A stretch of 64,000 nucleotides of DNA from Diadema setosum (Eukaryota > Echinodermata > Echinoidea > Diadematoida > Diadematidae): contig CM067068.1 of NCBI GenBank assembly GCA_033980235.1, positions 36,855,869 through 36,919,868 of the forward strand, in the 5' to 3' direction. Positions within the stretch are counted from its first letter, which is position 1. The number at the start of each line of letters is the position of its first letter. The notes under the pieces are model-generated. The model did no database searches. It was not told where the DNA came from and worked only from the letters and a program-made list of their open reading frames with translations. Positions 51,332 to 63,349 of this stretch are shown piece by piece. The position numbers and the translations under genes are program-made.

Positions 51332-51890
51332 AGGACAAGTTCACCTTCATAAACATAAGGATTGAGAGAATGCAGCAATATTAGTAGAACTCATCAGTGA
51401 AAGTTTGAGGAAAATTGGACAATCGATGCAAAAGTTATGAATTTTTAAAATTTTTATGTTGGAACCGCTGGATGAGGAGACTATTAAGGCTCGTGATGTC
51501 ATATGAGTACAACAGTGTAAAGAAAATGTAAAGAAAATTCAACATATTTTCACTTTTTTCGCATAATAAAAGAACATTTGACTTGCCTCTTTCTAAAGAC
51601 AATGGGAATAATATCATCCATAACATATGTCAGTAACGAGTCAAGGGAATGTGAACTTTTTTCAAAAAATGAAATTTTGTGAAATTCTCTTTATATTTTC
51701 CTTATATTGTTGTACGCATGTGACATCATACACTGCAGTAGTCTTCTCATCCAGCGGTGACTGCACAAAAACTTCAAAAATTCATAACTTTTGAACGGAT
51801 CGTCCGATTTTCCTCAAATTTTCAATGATGATTTCTACCAATATTGCTACATTCTCTCAATCCTTATGTTAATGAAGGTGAAGTTGTCCT
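51332..51890. mobile_element. TTAA-flanked foldback (AGGACAAGTTCACC family)
   Basis: TTAA at 51328 and 51891. Ends AGGACAAGTTCACCTTCAT and ATGAAGGTGAAGTTGTCCT are inverted with few changes; arms exceed 150 bases. I recall similar sequence from sea urchin DNA. Related interior at 20661. Confidence 0.75.
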
Positions 51891-52284
51891 TTAAATTGGC
51901 CTTGACAAATACAAATTGTACATTGCAAACACCATGCAGAAAGAACGCCGACAAGTTATTCATTAACATTTGACGAATAGGTAATGAAGGTATGAGATTT
52001 GAGGGTTTATATGTTTTCTTATGAGAGGCCTACCAAAAGAGCATACACATCAGTTTTTACAGTAAATCTTCACTAAGCGCTAAGTTCTCCTCCTTTTGAT
52101 GTATCAATAACAAGAAGAATTTATGATTTATATGAATTACATTGTATCGAAGTAGCTGGTGGCAGACAAGAGAACCAAGGGAAAGGCAAGGGCAGCCTCA
52201 GCCTCAGCCTCGGCGCCAACAGACTTCATCTACTGCAATTTCTCCAGAATATTGTTGTTCTGGAGTGGGACTGTTCAGTCACTA

Positions 52285-52619
52285 GGGAGCTTTAGATTTT
52301 AGACGCGCGGACGTTCAGAGGGGAAAAAAAATGTTCTGAGCGTGCGCAGAAGCGCGCGTCAAGTCGATCTATCTTTAGCTTGCGTCGCCTGAGTTTTTCA
52401 CTACGCGTACTGGGCTATTTTTACGTCCGCGCAGTTTGCAACGTAGAGAGCTAAAGTACTTCATGCACCGATCATATAGTAATGGGGGCGCGATTTTATT
52501 TTTTATACGTTGCGTTCCAGCATAAATCTAAAGCTACTTTTCAGCACGACGCAGGGGAGAGGAGAACGTCCAACGCAAGCGTCGTCTCAAAAGTCCGCGC
52601 GTCAAAATCTAAAGCTCCC
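52285..52619. mobile_element. TA-flanked MITE
   Basis: TA at 52283 and 52620 bound ends GGGAGCTTTAGATTTT and AAAATCTAAAGCTCCC, followed inward by GACGCGCGGAC and its inverse. Length 335 bases. Confidence 0.7.
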
Positions 52620-52934
52620 TACTGTTCAAGGCGACGCGAACCCATAGCCTAGCAGTATAATCCACCATCTTAACTCGTTAGTGTTCTAGTTGTGGGATAT
52701 TATATTTTTAAAAATAAAGTTAATAAAGAATTGACGTCCATCTTCAAGAAAGCCAGATATTAAAAAATCAGACTTGAACTCTCGATTACTTCATTATTTA
52801 AGAAAACAAACTAGTAAATCACTTTTTTGAATGTTAAACAGAATATAATGCCTCTACAGGGAAATGCGTTGTTTGTATAATTATGATAATCAATTTTCGA
52901 CATGGACGATAAATAATGTGTATAGTCACAAATT

Positions 52935-54203
52935 AGACCCCGTTTACAGTGCGAGGCTCGGCCGCGGCTTGGCCCAGCCCCGCTTCGGTGTAAACGCGCA
53001 AAAGGCCAAATGCGGGGCCAAAATTGGCCTCGCATTTGGCCTCGCTCTGGAGGTGGTCTCGGCCGCGGCTCAGCCTTTTCTCAGTGTAAACGCAAACTGG
53101 GCCAAATGCGCGGCCAATTTTAGTCTGGCTTCCAAACCCTCTGTCCGTACTATTTCGCTATTCAGGATATTAACCCCTTCAACGTCGAAAGCTTGTATAG
53201 TTTAAGGTGGTTTGCTTGTATAGTTTAAGGTGGTTTTGTCCTGCAAAGGATTTTTCCTTCGGCAAAGGCCTTTGCCCGAACGGCGACTTCGTCGCCACGG
53301 AATCCAGTTGGCAAAGGGTCTGAAAACCAGACTATACCAAATTGCGTTTATTTACAAGCAGAGCGCCACTGCGACAAAATATTGAAAGATTTGAATTAAA
53401 AGCGCGGCCGAGCCCAGCAGTGTAAACGGACAAAATTGTGAGGCTCGGCCGCGCAATTGACCCTGTTTACAGTGCGGGGCTGGGCTCGGCCGCGGCCGAG
53501 CCGTGGCCGAGCCGTGGCCGAGCCCAGCCTCAATTGCGAGGCCGGGCCCCGCAATTTTGTCCGTTTACACTGCCGGGGAGCGTTTTTTTTTTTTTTTTTT
53601 TTTAAAGACGGCACAGATTAGGGTTTGATGGTTAGGGTTAAGATTAGGATTAGGGTTAAATTTAGGGATAGGGTCCCCAATCTGTGCCGTCTAAAAAAAC
53701 ACGCTGCCGGGCTCGGCCGCGCTTTTGATTCATACCTTTCAATATGTTGTCGTAGTGGCGCTCTGCTTGTAAACAAATGCAATTTGGTATTGTCTGGTTT
53801 TCAGACTCTTTGCCAACTGCCCATTCCGTGGCGACGAAGTCGCCGTTCGGGCAAAGGCCTTTGCCGAAGGAAAAATCCTTTGCAGGACAAAACCACCTTA
53901 AACTATACTAGTTTTCCACGTTGAGGGGGTTAATATCGTGAATAGCGAAATAGTACGGGCAGAGGGTCTGGAAGCCAGACTAAAATTGGCCGCGCATTTG
54001 GCCCAGATTGCGTTTACACCAAGAAGAGGCCGGGCTCGGCCGCGGCCGAGACCACCTCCAGAGCGAGGCCAAATGCAATGCCAATTTTGGCCTCGCATTT
54101 GGCCTTTTGCGCGTTTACACTGAAGCGGGGCTGGGCTCGGCCGCGGCTCGGCCGCGGCCGAGCCTCGCACTGTAGAGCCCGGCCCCGCACTGTAAACGGG
54201 GTC
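52935..54203. mobile_element. Giant nested palindrome
   Basis: Outer ends GACCCCGTTTACAGTGC and GCACTGTAAACGGGGTC are exact inverse copies. Arms of about 490-505 bases match throughout, including the TTCGGCAAAGGCCTTTGCCC segment. Two smaller palindromes sit in the centre (53417-53573 and 53606-53692). CTCGGCCGCGGCCGAG words are frequent. No frame of note. Confidence 0.8.
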
Positions 54204-57036
54204 CAAGTATTGATTGCACACCCGTGTTTGGTTTTTTTTTTTGTTTGTTTGTTTTTTATTCATGCACGCCATTTTTTTTATTGTGTGTGTGTGCTTTTAT
54301 TGTGTGTGCGTGTGTGTGTGTGGGTAGGTCAATATGCTGACCAGTTGCCGCATATAATACGGGTTACATCTTTAATAGTGGAGATCTGTGTACACACTGC
54401 TGTCTGGCGATATGAGTTATCTGTTTACCCAATCATGACATAAAAATAAGCGCAATTAATAATATCAAAATAGCAAGCAAAGCTGAGAACAGTTATGGTT
54501 CGTCTGGCAAACGCCATTAAACGTTATTCAAATATGCTCAGTGATACATACATTTTGACTCATACATGCTTTGCCATATCGCCTTCTAAGGTTTCGAAGG
54601 AATTCCAGGGCAGTTTATTGTTCGTGTCTCTTTTGTACGACTGTCATTAAAACTGTCATTAATGTTGCAATAACTGACAGAACTACTAGTATCATCGTTC
54701 AGTTGTTTGTATCTGCTTTGATTCGAAAGAGTGAATTATTAGCAAGAGATCATTTAATTGCCACGTTTATTTATGTGTTTGTTTTAGAGAAATCAATGTA
54801 TTGTAACGACGACAGACTTAACATGAGAGGTAGTTTCAACACAACATCTAATAAACAAATATTGCACGAAAGCTAGACAAAACAGTTCCGAATACGAAAA
54901 AAAAAAAAACAAGAAAAGATTCTTAGTTGTGTCCAACACTAAGAATTCTAGTGACCCCAATGCAACATAGTAATTGAGATGTGATAGTAGTTTTAGATAA
55001 GCGAATGTATTTGAGTGATTGCTGTATTGACATAAAATGTAAACGTCACTATTACAAATTAAAACAAACACCAAAGTTTCATTGCCGTATGAAATATGAA
55101 AACAAATTTTAAAGACGACAGTTTCACTCAGATATTTTCTGATATAATCACACGTATGTTTTTCATTCGTATATGCGCAGATGGAAAAGACTCCAATAGA
55201 GAACTTTAGAACAAAACAAGCCAAAACAATTTGAAAATAATTTATAATCCCTACTTGAAGAGAAGAACAACACCAGGAGTCCCAAAAGAAATGTCAATGT
55301 AGCTTCTTAATAACATCTTAAGAATTAAATCTTGACCATCATAGCATGTGGAATGTGTATCATGAGGTGACGGAATCTTACACGTGATGAAGGAGTTCCC
55401 CTTTGTATATAAAGCGCGGAATACTGAATGTGAGGCTCCGGACTCTCAAAAATGAGGTCATGAATTCGAAACTTGCGTGGTGCTCCTATCCTCTGATGAA
55501 GGATGTAATCCTTCTTTTCCCTAAAGATGGTGTATCAGAAGGTACCTTAACTCGTCTATCGAGGTGCAGTCGTAATCATTATGATACCGTTATGCAGAAA
55601 TGCGAGTTACCGCAACAAGATCTCTACAGGACTATTATCATCATCACCGTCAACGTTTAATGTTAAACTATTTCAATATTCAACCAAACTCTCCAATGTT
55701 AGATTTCACTGCAGTGAGCGCTGATATTTATTACAACCGATACATCACGTATTTCAAAAACCTGAACAGACATTGGTTCTGGTGACAAGAATATGAATGT
55801 CATAAAAGAAAAATTCCTCCCTTTTCCTTCACTTGGATGATTGTCTTATACCTATGATATTGAAATCAGTATCTGAGGATACTTAGACTTACAGGCTTTA
55901 CGGAATGTATAATAAGATAAGAAAATTTATTAATAATAATGACAAATACATATCTTTAATATATAATATAAATACATAAAAATCAAAGAACATTTTATCA
56001 GCTCAATTCCAGTAAAAGCAAAAAAAAAAAAAAAAAAACCAAAACAACACAAAAACGAAACAAAACAAAACCCCCAAACTGTCGCACAGTTCCTACCAGA
56101 ATCCACAGGAATTTCCGGGTCCTATCGCAGTAACAATGCTATGCAGTTCTTTGACGGGAAAGCGTTTTAAACCTTTCAGTAGCAGGCTGAAGAACATAAA
56201 TTCAGGATCAAATAAATGTCTCCTTATATGCTGCCATGTGGCCAATAGAAAGGATGCAAATTTGTACCGTGATTCTCAGATAGACTTATTTTGTTTTGAA
56301 AATGTGGGTACATATTATTAATGATTTTATTGAACTACTGAAACTTCTCGTATCAGTCGTAGTCTTATCTTACAAACTTCAGAATGGCGATGGATTTGAG
56401 GAAGTGAATCAATTATCATTTTGAAGGAAAAAAAATCTCGCTATCATGTTGTCTACTTGTGGCTTCGTTTTTCGACATCTCATTTCAACAAAGTTGATTT
56501 TTATTGAACTTATCCCATTATTATTGTTTCACTGGACACGCCTTTTACCTCTCTCGTATTCATGCTGTCTTTCATTTATAGAATAACAAAATGAACGTAC
56601 GTGTTTTTTTTCTTCTGCAGTAAGGACGTTATGATAATACAAAGAGAGTAGTATTCATCTCAGATGGTTATCAGAACTCATAATTTTCTTCATTATCACT
56701 ATACTCTTGAACTCTCTGACCTGATCCTCTGTGGTGAAATGGCTCAGTCGGTACTGTGTTTGCCTTATCATGCATTTACACCATGTTCCCGGCGGCCACG
56801 GCAGCCCCATTTGCCCGAAACGTAATTCGACGTGGGTTTATAGATGACACATTCCCCTCTTCGTATTCTAATCTTGTTCGTTCCAGACCTTGCCCCGGTG
56901 AACATATAGCGATGATCAGACGCTGTTCTCATAGCGTCTGGTGAGGCTAGGCTAACAATATTATCTGTCAATGTCCGTCGCGTCCCGCTACTGACCGCCT
57001 CTGTTTTGTTCCGGCCCGATGACGTGTCGTCGCGTC
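54204..57036. other. Intergenic stretch
   Basis: AT-rich sequence without a recognisable gene. A TATATAAAG at 55406 preceded by CACGTG at 55381 looks promoter-like and could belong to an unseen first exon. Confidence 0.5.
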
Positions 57037-57040
57037 TTAA

Positions 57041-57414
57041 AGGGATTGTACAGTAATAGTTGAGACCTAATTTCAGGTTTCTAACATTTTTTTTTTTGGT
57101 GAGATAATGAGAAACCTCTTATAAAATGTGAAAAAGCATGTAATTCTATGAGGAATTCAACGTTTATTTGATGAAAATTGGTTTTGAAATGGCTGAGATA
57201 TCAAAAAAGAGCGATTCTAATAAAGTGTGGGACCCATACTTTATTACGATCGCTTTGTTTTACTTTGTTTTTTTGATGTTTCAGTCATTCCAAACCCGAT
57301 TTTCGTCAAATAAACTTTGAATTCCTCTTAAAATGGTATGTTCTGTACTTTTCTTGGTATCTCGCAAAAAGTTAAAAACCCAATTCTCATCTCCACCAAA
57401 ACTGTACTATCCCT
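57041..57414. mobile_element. TTAA-flanked foldback (AGGGAT family)
   Basis: TTAA at 57037 and 57415; ends AGGGATTGTACAGT and ACTGTACTATCCCT are inverted. The central region holds the same GAGCGATTCTAATAAA word as the element at 49955. Confidence 0.75.
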
Positions 57415-57670
57415 TTAACTTGTTGCGATCACCCCGTTTAATTACGGCATACAGGGTTTCTCATTAGCACCGGGACTGGATCTTTTTTTTTGACAGTTTA
57501 AAAATTTGACACGGCATCCACGGCAATCACGGCCTGTCACGTTTGCCTAACCCGTCTCACCACGTTTTCTCATGTCCATTCCAAGATAATATTGATAGTC
57601 TATCACTTGACCTAAGGTAAAATGATAGAAAACCGAAACTCTTTGATAGAAAGTTAAAACCCTCTGATAC

Positions 57671-57867
57671 TAGGCCCTATACAAATATTGACTGCTCATG
57701 AGGATGATGGTGGAAATTATCATTTCCAGGGTGCTTTTCATACCGTCCCTTCTACATGTATCACCTCGAGGAGTTAGCCTCGGGGTGATAGAAGGGTCGG
57801 TACGAAAAGCACCGAGGGAGTGATAATTTCCACCACCATCCGAATACAGAGCAGTTAATATTTGTTT
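57671..57867. repeat. Inverted repeat
   Basis: Arms of about 85 bases beginning ACAAATATTGACTGCTC are inverted, including GGTGGAAATTATCA and GTGCTTTTC words. Confidence 0.7.
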
Positions 57868-58066
57868 TCTTTAAGACTAGGTCTAACTAGTAACTAGCTA
57901 TGTCTAGATCTGGGGCTAGTCAACTACGAATTAGGCCTATCCTAGGCCTAAGTCTAGTTCTAGAACTAATCATTTTTAACAGGCCACCCGGAATCGCTTG
58001 CATCGTTTTCGTACAGTATAGACTATACAACTGACGCGGCCTTCTGCGAGCTCCTGCATAAAATTT

Positions 58067-58385
58067 TGACAGAAGATTACACAGTATCCAATTCCCCGTC
58101 GCTCTTGTTTTAATTCGATATTTCCAACATTGCATGTTGAGCAAAAATAGAGATCGCATTTACTTAATTTTGTCTCTGCTTCCTAGAGTATTAAATTGCT
58201 TCGAATCACGGAGTGCTCCTCCGTGATTCAAAGTGAGTTGAATGCGGAGCCGGATGATAAGAAGGATAAGTTACTCGAGGAAGCAGATACAAATCAAGTA
58301 TGGAGTGTCTATTGACAATTATTGCTCAACATGCAATGTTGAAACACGAGAGACGGGGAGTTGGATGATCTTCTGTCATCGCAAT
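58067..58385. repeat. Large imperfect palindrome
   Basis: Arms share ACATTGCATGTTGAGCAA (or its inverse) and TCTGCTTCCT. The centre TCACGGAGTGCTCCTCCGTGA forms a tight hairpin at about 58206-58226. Confidence 0.7.
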
Positions 58386-60515
58386 TCTGAGATGACAATA
58401 AATGCATTATGGCAAAATACATAGTTATGTTTTTTGAGATAAAAAAAAAAGAATTGAGAGGTCCACTAAAAAGCATGCTTGTATATTGTGATTGTATATT
58501 GCATATCACGTCGTTCTGAAACGTACATGCCTAATTGCCAATAGAAAGATGGTCAGCGCTTGCCATTGAAAGGAATAAAAAGATGTCGGCAGAGAAAAAG
58601 AAAGGTAGCCAGATAAGTTCACCAGCTAGATCAATCATCAGAACGGATTCTATACAACACAAATTTCAATACCGTAACGAGCAGCCAGTATATTTCTTTT
58701 TGAATGGCCTTATTTTATCCACTGACGCGCATGCGCGCAGGAGAAGGAGAAGATGTGTATGTCGTTCCATGAAACAGCCCCATAATGGTCGCTCATTGGA
58801 TGCAACACGACCTAATTTTGCACGACAGCGAGAATTGTGGAATAATGTCCAGATATAAGGGTCCTGCACAACATGCAAAGATGAAGACGTCCGTAAAGCA
58901 TGAACCGTAGCTTCAGGTTTGATTTCTTGTGAGAATATTATCCGGCTTCTTGGGTTACTTAATATCCTGCTAGGTCGTCAGGTGAGAACAAGACTTCTTT
59001 AAAATTTGTTTTCGATTTTCTTCTTTGTGTTGACCATTCTTCAACTAATGTAATATCACTGATTTGTTTAGTTCGCTCAATTTAGTTTTATTTTTTCCCC
59101 TTCCCGACAATGTTCCATACAAAAGTCCCTTAAAAGTGAGGATATTGAACATTAAAAGAGTAAGAATGATCATCAAAATCTCAATAGGCCTACCCTGTTC
59201 TGTAAAATCCAGGAGCATAAATGTTTGTGGTTCTTTGGTGTAATTCCTCAGATTTTTGTCGAAAGAGATTCTGTTCAAACGTTGTCCTCTCCCTAATAGA
59301 TGTGTTCGATATTAATTATTATATGTGACATGTAATGGTTTTTGACTTCCAAGAAAGGTCCAGTGTTTGGGCTCTATCTTGGGGTTACATTCATTGGCAA
59401 ATGGTGGCTTCAATTTCCTTCTTGACCCAGGCGTAGAAAATGGGTGTATAAAATGTTTTTGGACAATAACGTAGAGATAATTATATACATCTTTAATATA
59501 TACATCTCTAGGGCAATTACAACGGAAGTGCTAGGTCCCACTGGTTTCGTGTGGTTAAAACTAAAGAGGTTGTCCGAAGGTAATATAAGGACTTTTTTTT
59601 TTCTGACAAAACCCCAAGAAGACAGAAATATCGTGGCAGTACCTCAACTATTTCAAGCAAATTATCCTCGTGAGAAGTGTTCGTTTGTTTTCTCAAAGCT
59701 CTGAGCCCTATTGATAGTTTTAAGTTGCTGCACAATCAACTTCTGGTGAAATATTACCATCTTAGATCTTACACATCGTGTATATTGAATTGTGACGACT
59801 ATTTCGTACATTTTTTTTTTTCCACTGGGAGACGTCAAGTTACGGCACCTTTATTTTGCATTTCTTTTTCTCTCAGAAAGGGCAAAGAAAAACATTATTC
59901 TATTTTTCTTTTAAGAATGGTATCACTTATTTGTACTTCGTTAACTCTTCAGTCAATCTGGATCGTATCATGCTTGTGGGTCTTGCCCTGTGCATTGAAG
60001 CACCAATACTGTGGGATTTTTTTTTCTCTCTCTCCCGTGTCCACAATCTGGATTCATCTTGTTGTGAAGGAGTCTTCTGTAAACTGGTTTGATGTTGTCT
60101 ATATGCTTCAATCGCTCACCTATTGTTGGTGATATAAACAATAATGCTCGTTTCTTTCGTTCGTTTGCATTCATTCTGCATCTCAATAATCAAAACATAA
60201 TGAAATTACATATTGTATAGTTGTGAAAGTATTAACACCAAACATAACCAAAATATTAAAAGAACAATACAAAAGGGCAGTATATACTATGAATAGCATA
60301 TTCATAAAAAAGATATCTATGTCAACACATAGATAAAAAGGCAGTACATTTGATTCAACAAGGAAGAACGAGACTGTAGGCATGAGCATGACTTGACTAA
60401 GCTGACTGACTATATAAATCAGCTAATATTGATAATGAAATCGTATTATCGTGCAATATACAGTGCGTATCAAACAACAATCCAGCTTTAGAGAGCTGCT
60501 ATTTCATATTTGTCG
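58386..60515. other. Intergenic stretch
   Basis: No gene or clear repeat. Open frames here are AT-driven and lack family features. Confidence 0.5.
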
Positions 60516-61293
60516 GCTATTGGGAGCATAATGTTGGTTGTGAGAAAAAAGGAACTCTTCCTCTTTCCATTGATGCATAATTATATTTACAAATGTCATG
60601 CATGACTGAGCATTTGAACTTCGAAGACAATGCATTGGCAAATAACACTTTTTTTTTCCAATTTGGGTTTTATGAAGGAACAATGATTGTCTCACTGAAT
60701 GGATGAGATCTGTCAAATGAAAGTGACCAAATAAATATGTCATCCTGTACGAGGGGAGGATTGTCTTTATGGTTTGTGTTCAGGGTCTTTTCTAACATTC
60801 TGTGGTCCATAACCTTCAATATGGCCACCTGTCCGACAACTTGGCCCCTCTCACAGAGGCCAACCCACACAGTCCATTTTTCTCTGTTCATATTCAACAC
60901 ATAGCTCGCAGTGACAAACCATTTGTTGAATAAAAAAAGAGAAAATGGATAATGGGTTAGGCTTTGTGGGAGTGACCAAGTTATCTGCAACATGGCTTTG
61001 TTGAAGGTTTATGGAACATGGAAGGTTAGAAGAAATCCTAAACGAAAACCTACAGTTATGCAGGCTGGCCTGATAATGTGAACACTTTCATTGACAGATC
61101 TCATCCATTCAGTAAGACATTCTTTGTTTTGTTTTTCACGACAACGCTCAAACTTGAAAAAAATTCAATTTGTCATTGTTGTCTTTAATGTTCATGTGCT
61201 CAGTTATGCATGGCATCTGTCAACATAATTAGGTATCAATGGAAAGAGGAAGAGTTCCCCTTTTCTCACAACAAACATTGTGCTCTCCATAGC
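60516..61293. mobile_element. Foldback with 220-base arms
   Basis: Arms at 60516-60730 and 61075-61293 share GAACTCTTCCTCTTTCCAT and GAATGGATGAGATCTGTCAA in inverse orientation. About 345 bases of unrelated sequence separate them. Confidence 0.7.
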
Positions 61294-62210
61294 AGAAAAT
61301 AAAAAAGTATCCCTCCAAAGTTGGTTTATCTTCTCTTTTTTTGATATGCTCTGTACACCAGCAACATTAAAGATCTTTTCTAAATCGTTGATATAGCTGC
61401 TCGAGAACCCTACAAATATTCATAAACTAGAAATTGTACTTTCACATGAAGAACAGCCAAGGTTAACCACTGCTTCTGAAGAATGATTACAATGCGCAGT
61501 ATAATATTCAGGCTTTTTTATCGATTTTCCCATTTCCCCTTCCGAGCAACTTGATCTTCCGTCTTTGGCCATTTCAAAAGAATCAATTGCTATTGCAATA
61601 ACAAAATATCAGCTCGATCAACTGTCAAAGGGTACCATCAGACACTTTCAACTGTGTGCACCTGCATGTCTCAGGTACTCATGACATTACTGAAGACTGA
61701 TAACAGATATTATATATAAAGTTACTCGATCTTATCTTTACGATTACATTACATTCAGTGACTGTAACCTTGCACATCTAAGTATCTACCATACTAGACC
61801 TGCAGTCTATAGTTCATGATCAAGAAGAGTCGTCATGTAGTTTTAATGTGCACAATGCGTTGGCAACAGAGAAAGATGTAACAAATAGAGATATAAGTGG
61901 TCCTATGAAACTGAAAGAAAGAAAAATAGATAAATCCACTAAAGGTTACTTACAGACTTGTAGGACTAGGTGCTCAGATACACGTTAAACAAGCAAACAC
62001 GGCAGACCGAGGAACATAGTCAACATATTCCATCAAATTACCCAGTGCAACTTTTATTACCTCGGTGAGACGGGGTGACAATCACGTTGCGTATGTATCA
62101 GATTTTCACCCTATCAAATTTTTACATAAATGATCGATCTATGTGACGTAAACAAGTTATCACCTGAGAAGTAACATTAATCACTGAATCGCTAACACTT
62201 TATTGTTGTA
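61294..62210. other. GPCR upstream flank
   Basis: AT-rich and without recognisable structure apart from the terminal pyrimidine tract. A 5' exon or intron of the GPCR may lie here or further upstream. Confidence 0.5.
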
Positions 62211-62233
62211 TTTCAGGAATTACATTTGACATC
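62211..62233 (+). other. Splice acceptor and 5' leader of the GPCR exon
   Basis: TTGTTGTATTTCAG immediately precedes 62217 and looks like a functional 3' splice site. This is common for GPCR genes whose coding region is in one exon with a noncoding exon upstream. I could not identify the partner donor. Confidence 0.6.
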
Positions 62234-63349
62234 ATGCCTACGATTAATTCAAGCCTTTACGGAAGCGTTTATGATCCATACTCTGATTCGACTCTGGTCA
62301 TCAGTAATACGATTCTCGCCTCCATCGTTTGCCTCATCACCATCGTCGGCGTGCTCGGCAACAGTTTCGTCATCCTGCTCGTCTCCCTGTCTCGCCAGCT
62401 CCAGACAGTCACCAACGTCTTTGTAGTGAGTCTGACCCTCTCCGACCTGATCGGATGCGGCATGCTCAGCCTCGAGGCGGTGGCGCTAACGACGCTTGAG
62501 GGATGGCCGTTACCTGATTGGGTGTGTCAAATGGTGGGTGGGGCCTGCCTCATCGCCTTCAAAGCGAGCATCGTCCATCTTGCCTTGATCAGCGTCGACA
62601 GATTCGTCGTCATCACCCGCCCAAGAAATAAGTACAAAGAAATATACAGAAGCAGAAACGTGTTTTTCATGGTTTCCTTCGCTTGGCTTAGCCCGCTTTT
62701 GGGAATTGTCCTCCCGACAGCTCTAGGATTTGGACGCCTAGGGTACAACGCAGATAACCATTTCTGCGTGTTTGATGGGACGAGACTGCAGCTGAGGATT
62801 GTGTACATTATCGAGGAGGTTCTCTTTGTCACAACTTTCTCTATCATCAGCGCTTGCTATCTGAAAATCTTCATCTACGTCAAGGCCCAGCACCACAATC
62901 TTTTGAAGCTTTTCAAGAACAACTCCGGCAAGTCTACGGCACCAGAGCAAAGCGAGATCAAAATGCGTATGACCATCGATAAACGTGAGATCGAGATTAC
63001 CAAGAACCTTTTTATCGTAGTTTGCGGGTTTTTCATCTGTATCCTTCCCAACACGCTTTGTGTCTTGACAGAAAAATGCTACCTGAAGTATTTCAAATTC
63101 ACCGCTGTTATGTACTCTATCAATTCCTGTATCAATCCATTTATCTATTGTTTCAAACAACCACTTTTTCGTCAAATTTCCCTCTGCGTGTTCCGGTGTC
63201 GTTGGTCACAGATTACCAAACCTTCTCCGTGGTTACAGCGCCTACTAGCAAAGAACAAAAAGACAGAAGTGTTGAAAAATGATGACGTACCGAATAATGT
63301 GTCTGTGATTTCGATGGGCGAAATTTCAATGTCAAAACAAATTACCTAG
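62234..63349 (+). CDS. Rhodopsin-class (class A) orphan G protein-coupled receptor
   Basis: A single open frame of 371 residues encodes a seven-helix receptor of the plasma membrane. Family residues seen are Asn43 (1.50), Asp71 (2.50, LTLSDL), Cys98 paired with Cys178 in loop 2, Asp122-Arg123-Phe124 (DRF for DRY), Trp151 (4.50) and Asn301-Pro302-x-x-Tyr305 (NPFIY). A sequon is at Asn5 in the short N-terminus. Unusual points are threonine at the 5.50 proline position and isoleucine at 6.48, where most members have tryptophan (CILP for CWxP). The C-tail is about 60 residues with a Cys pair near 318/322, possible palmitoylation sites. It faintly resembles melatonin-receptor-like and moody-like receptors; ligand unknown. 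The start ATG has A at -3 and lies 17 bases after an acceptor (TATTTCAG, ending 62216). An upstream exon is therefore likely, and the frame is open back to that acceptor. Confidence 0.93.
   Translation: MPTINSSLYGSVYDPYSDSTLVISNTILASIVCLITIVGVLGNSFVILLVSLSRQLQTVTNVFVVSLTLSDLIGCGMLSLEAVALTTLEGWPLPDWVCQMVGGACLIAFKASIVHLALISVDRFVVITRPRNKYKEIYRSRNVFFMVSFAWLSPLLGIVLPTALGFGRLGYNADNHFCVFDGTRLQLRIVYIIEEVLFVTTFSIISACYLKIFIYVKAQHHNLLKLFKNNSGKSTAPEQSEIKMRMTIDKREIEITKNLFIVVCGFFICILPNTLCVLTEKCYLKYFKFTAVMYSINSCINPFIYCFKQPLFRQISLCVFRCRWSQITKPSPWLQRLLAKNKKTEVLKNDDVPNNVSVISMGEISMSKQIT

Noticed and set aside
54793..55224. Minus-strand open frame of 143 codons
   Set aside because: AT-rich chance frame with a poly-phenylalanine stretch; no recognisable family.
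55381..55414. Promoter with CACGTG and TATATAAAG
   Set aside because: No linked exon or donor could be identified, and one TATA-like word is expected by chance in AT-rich DNA.
56742..56860. tRNA gene suggested by TGGCTCAGTCGG
   Set aside because: Only the A box fits; the B box is poor and no cloverleaf can be drawn, so at most a SINE fragment.
59677..60132. Plus-strand open frame of 151 codons
   Set aside because: Hydrophobic only because the DNA is T-rich; no domain, no splice context and no codon bias.
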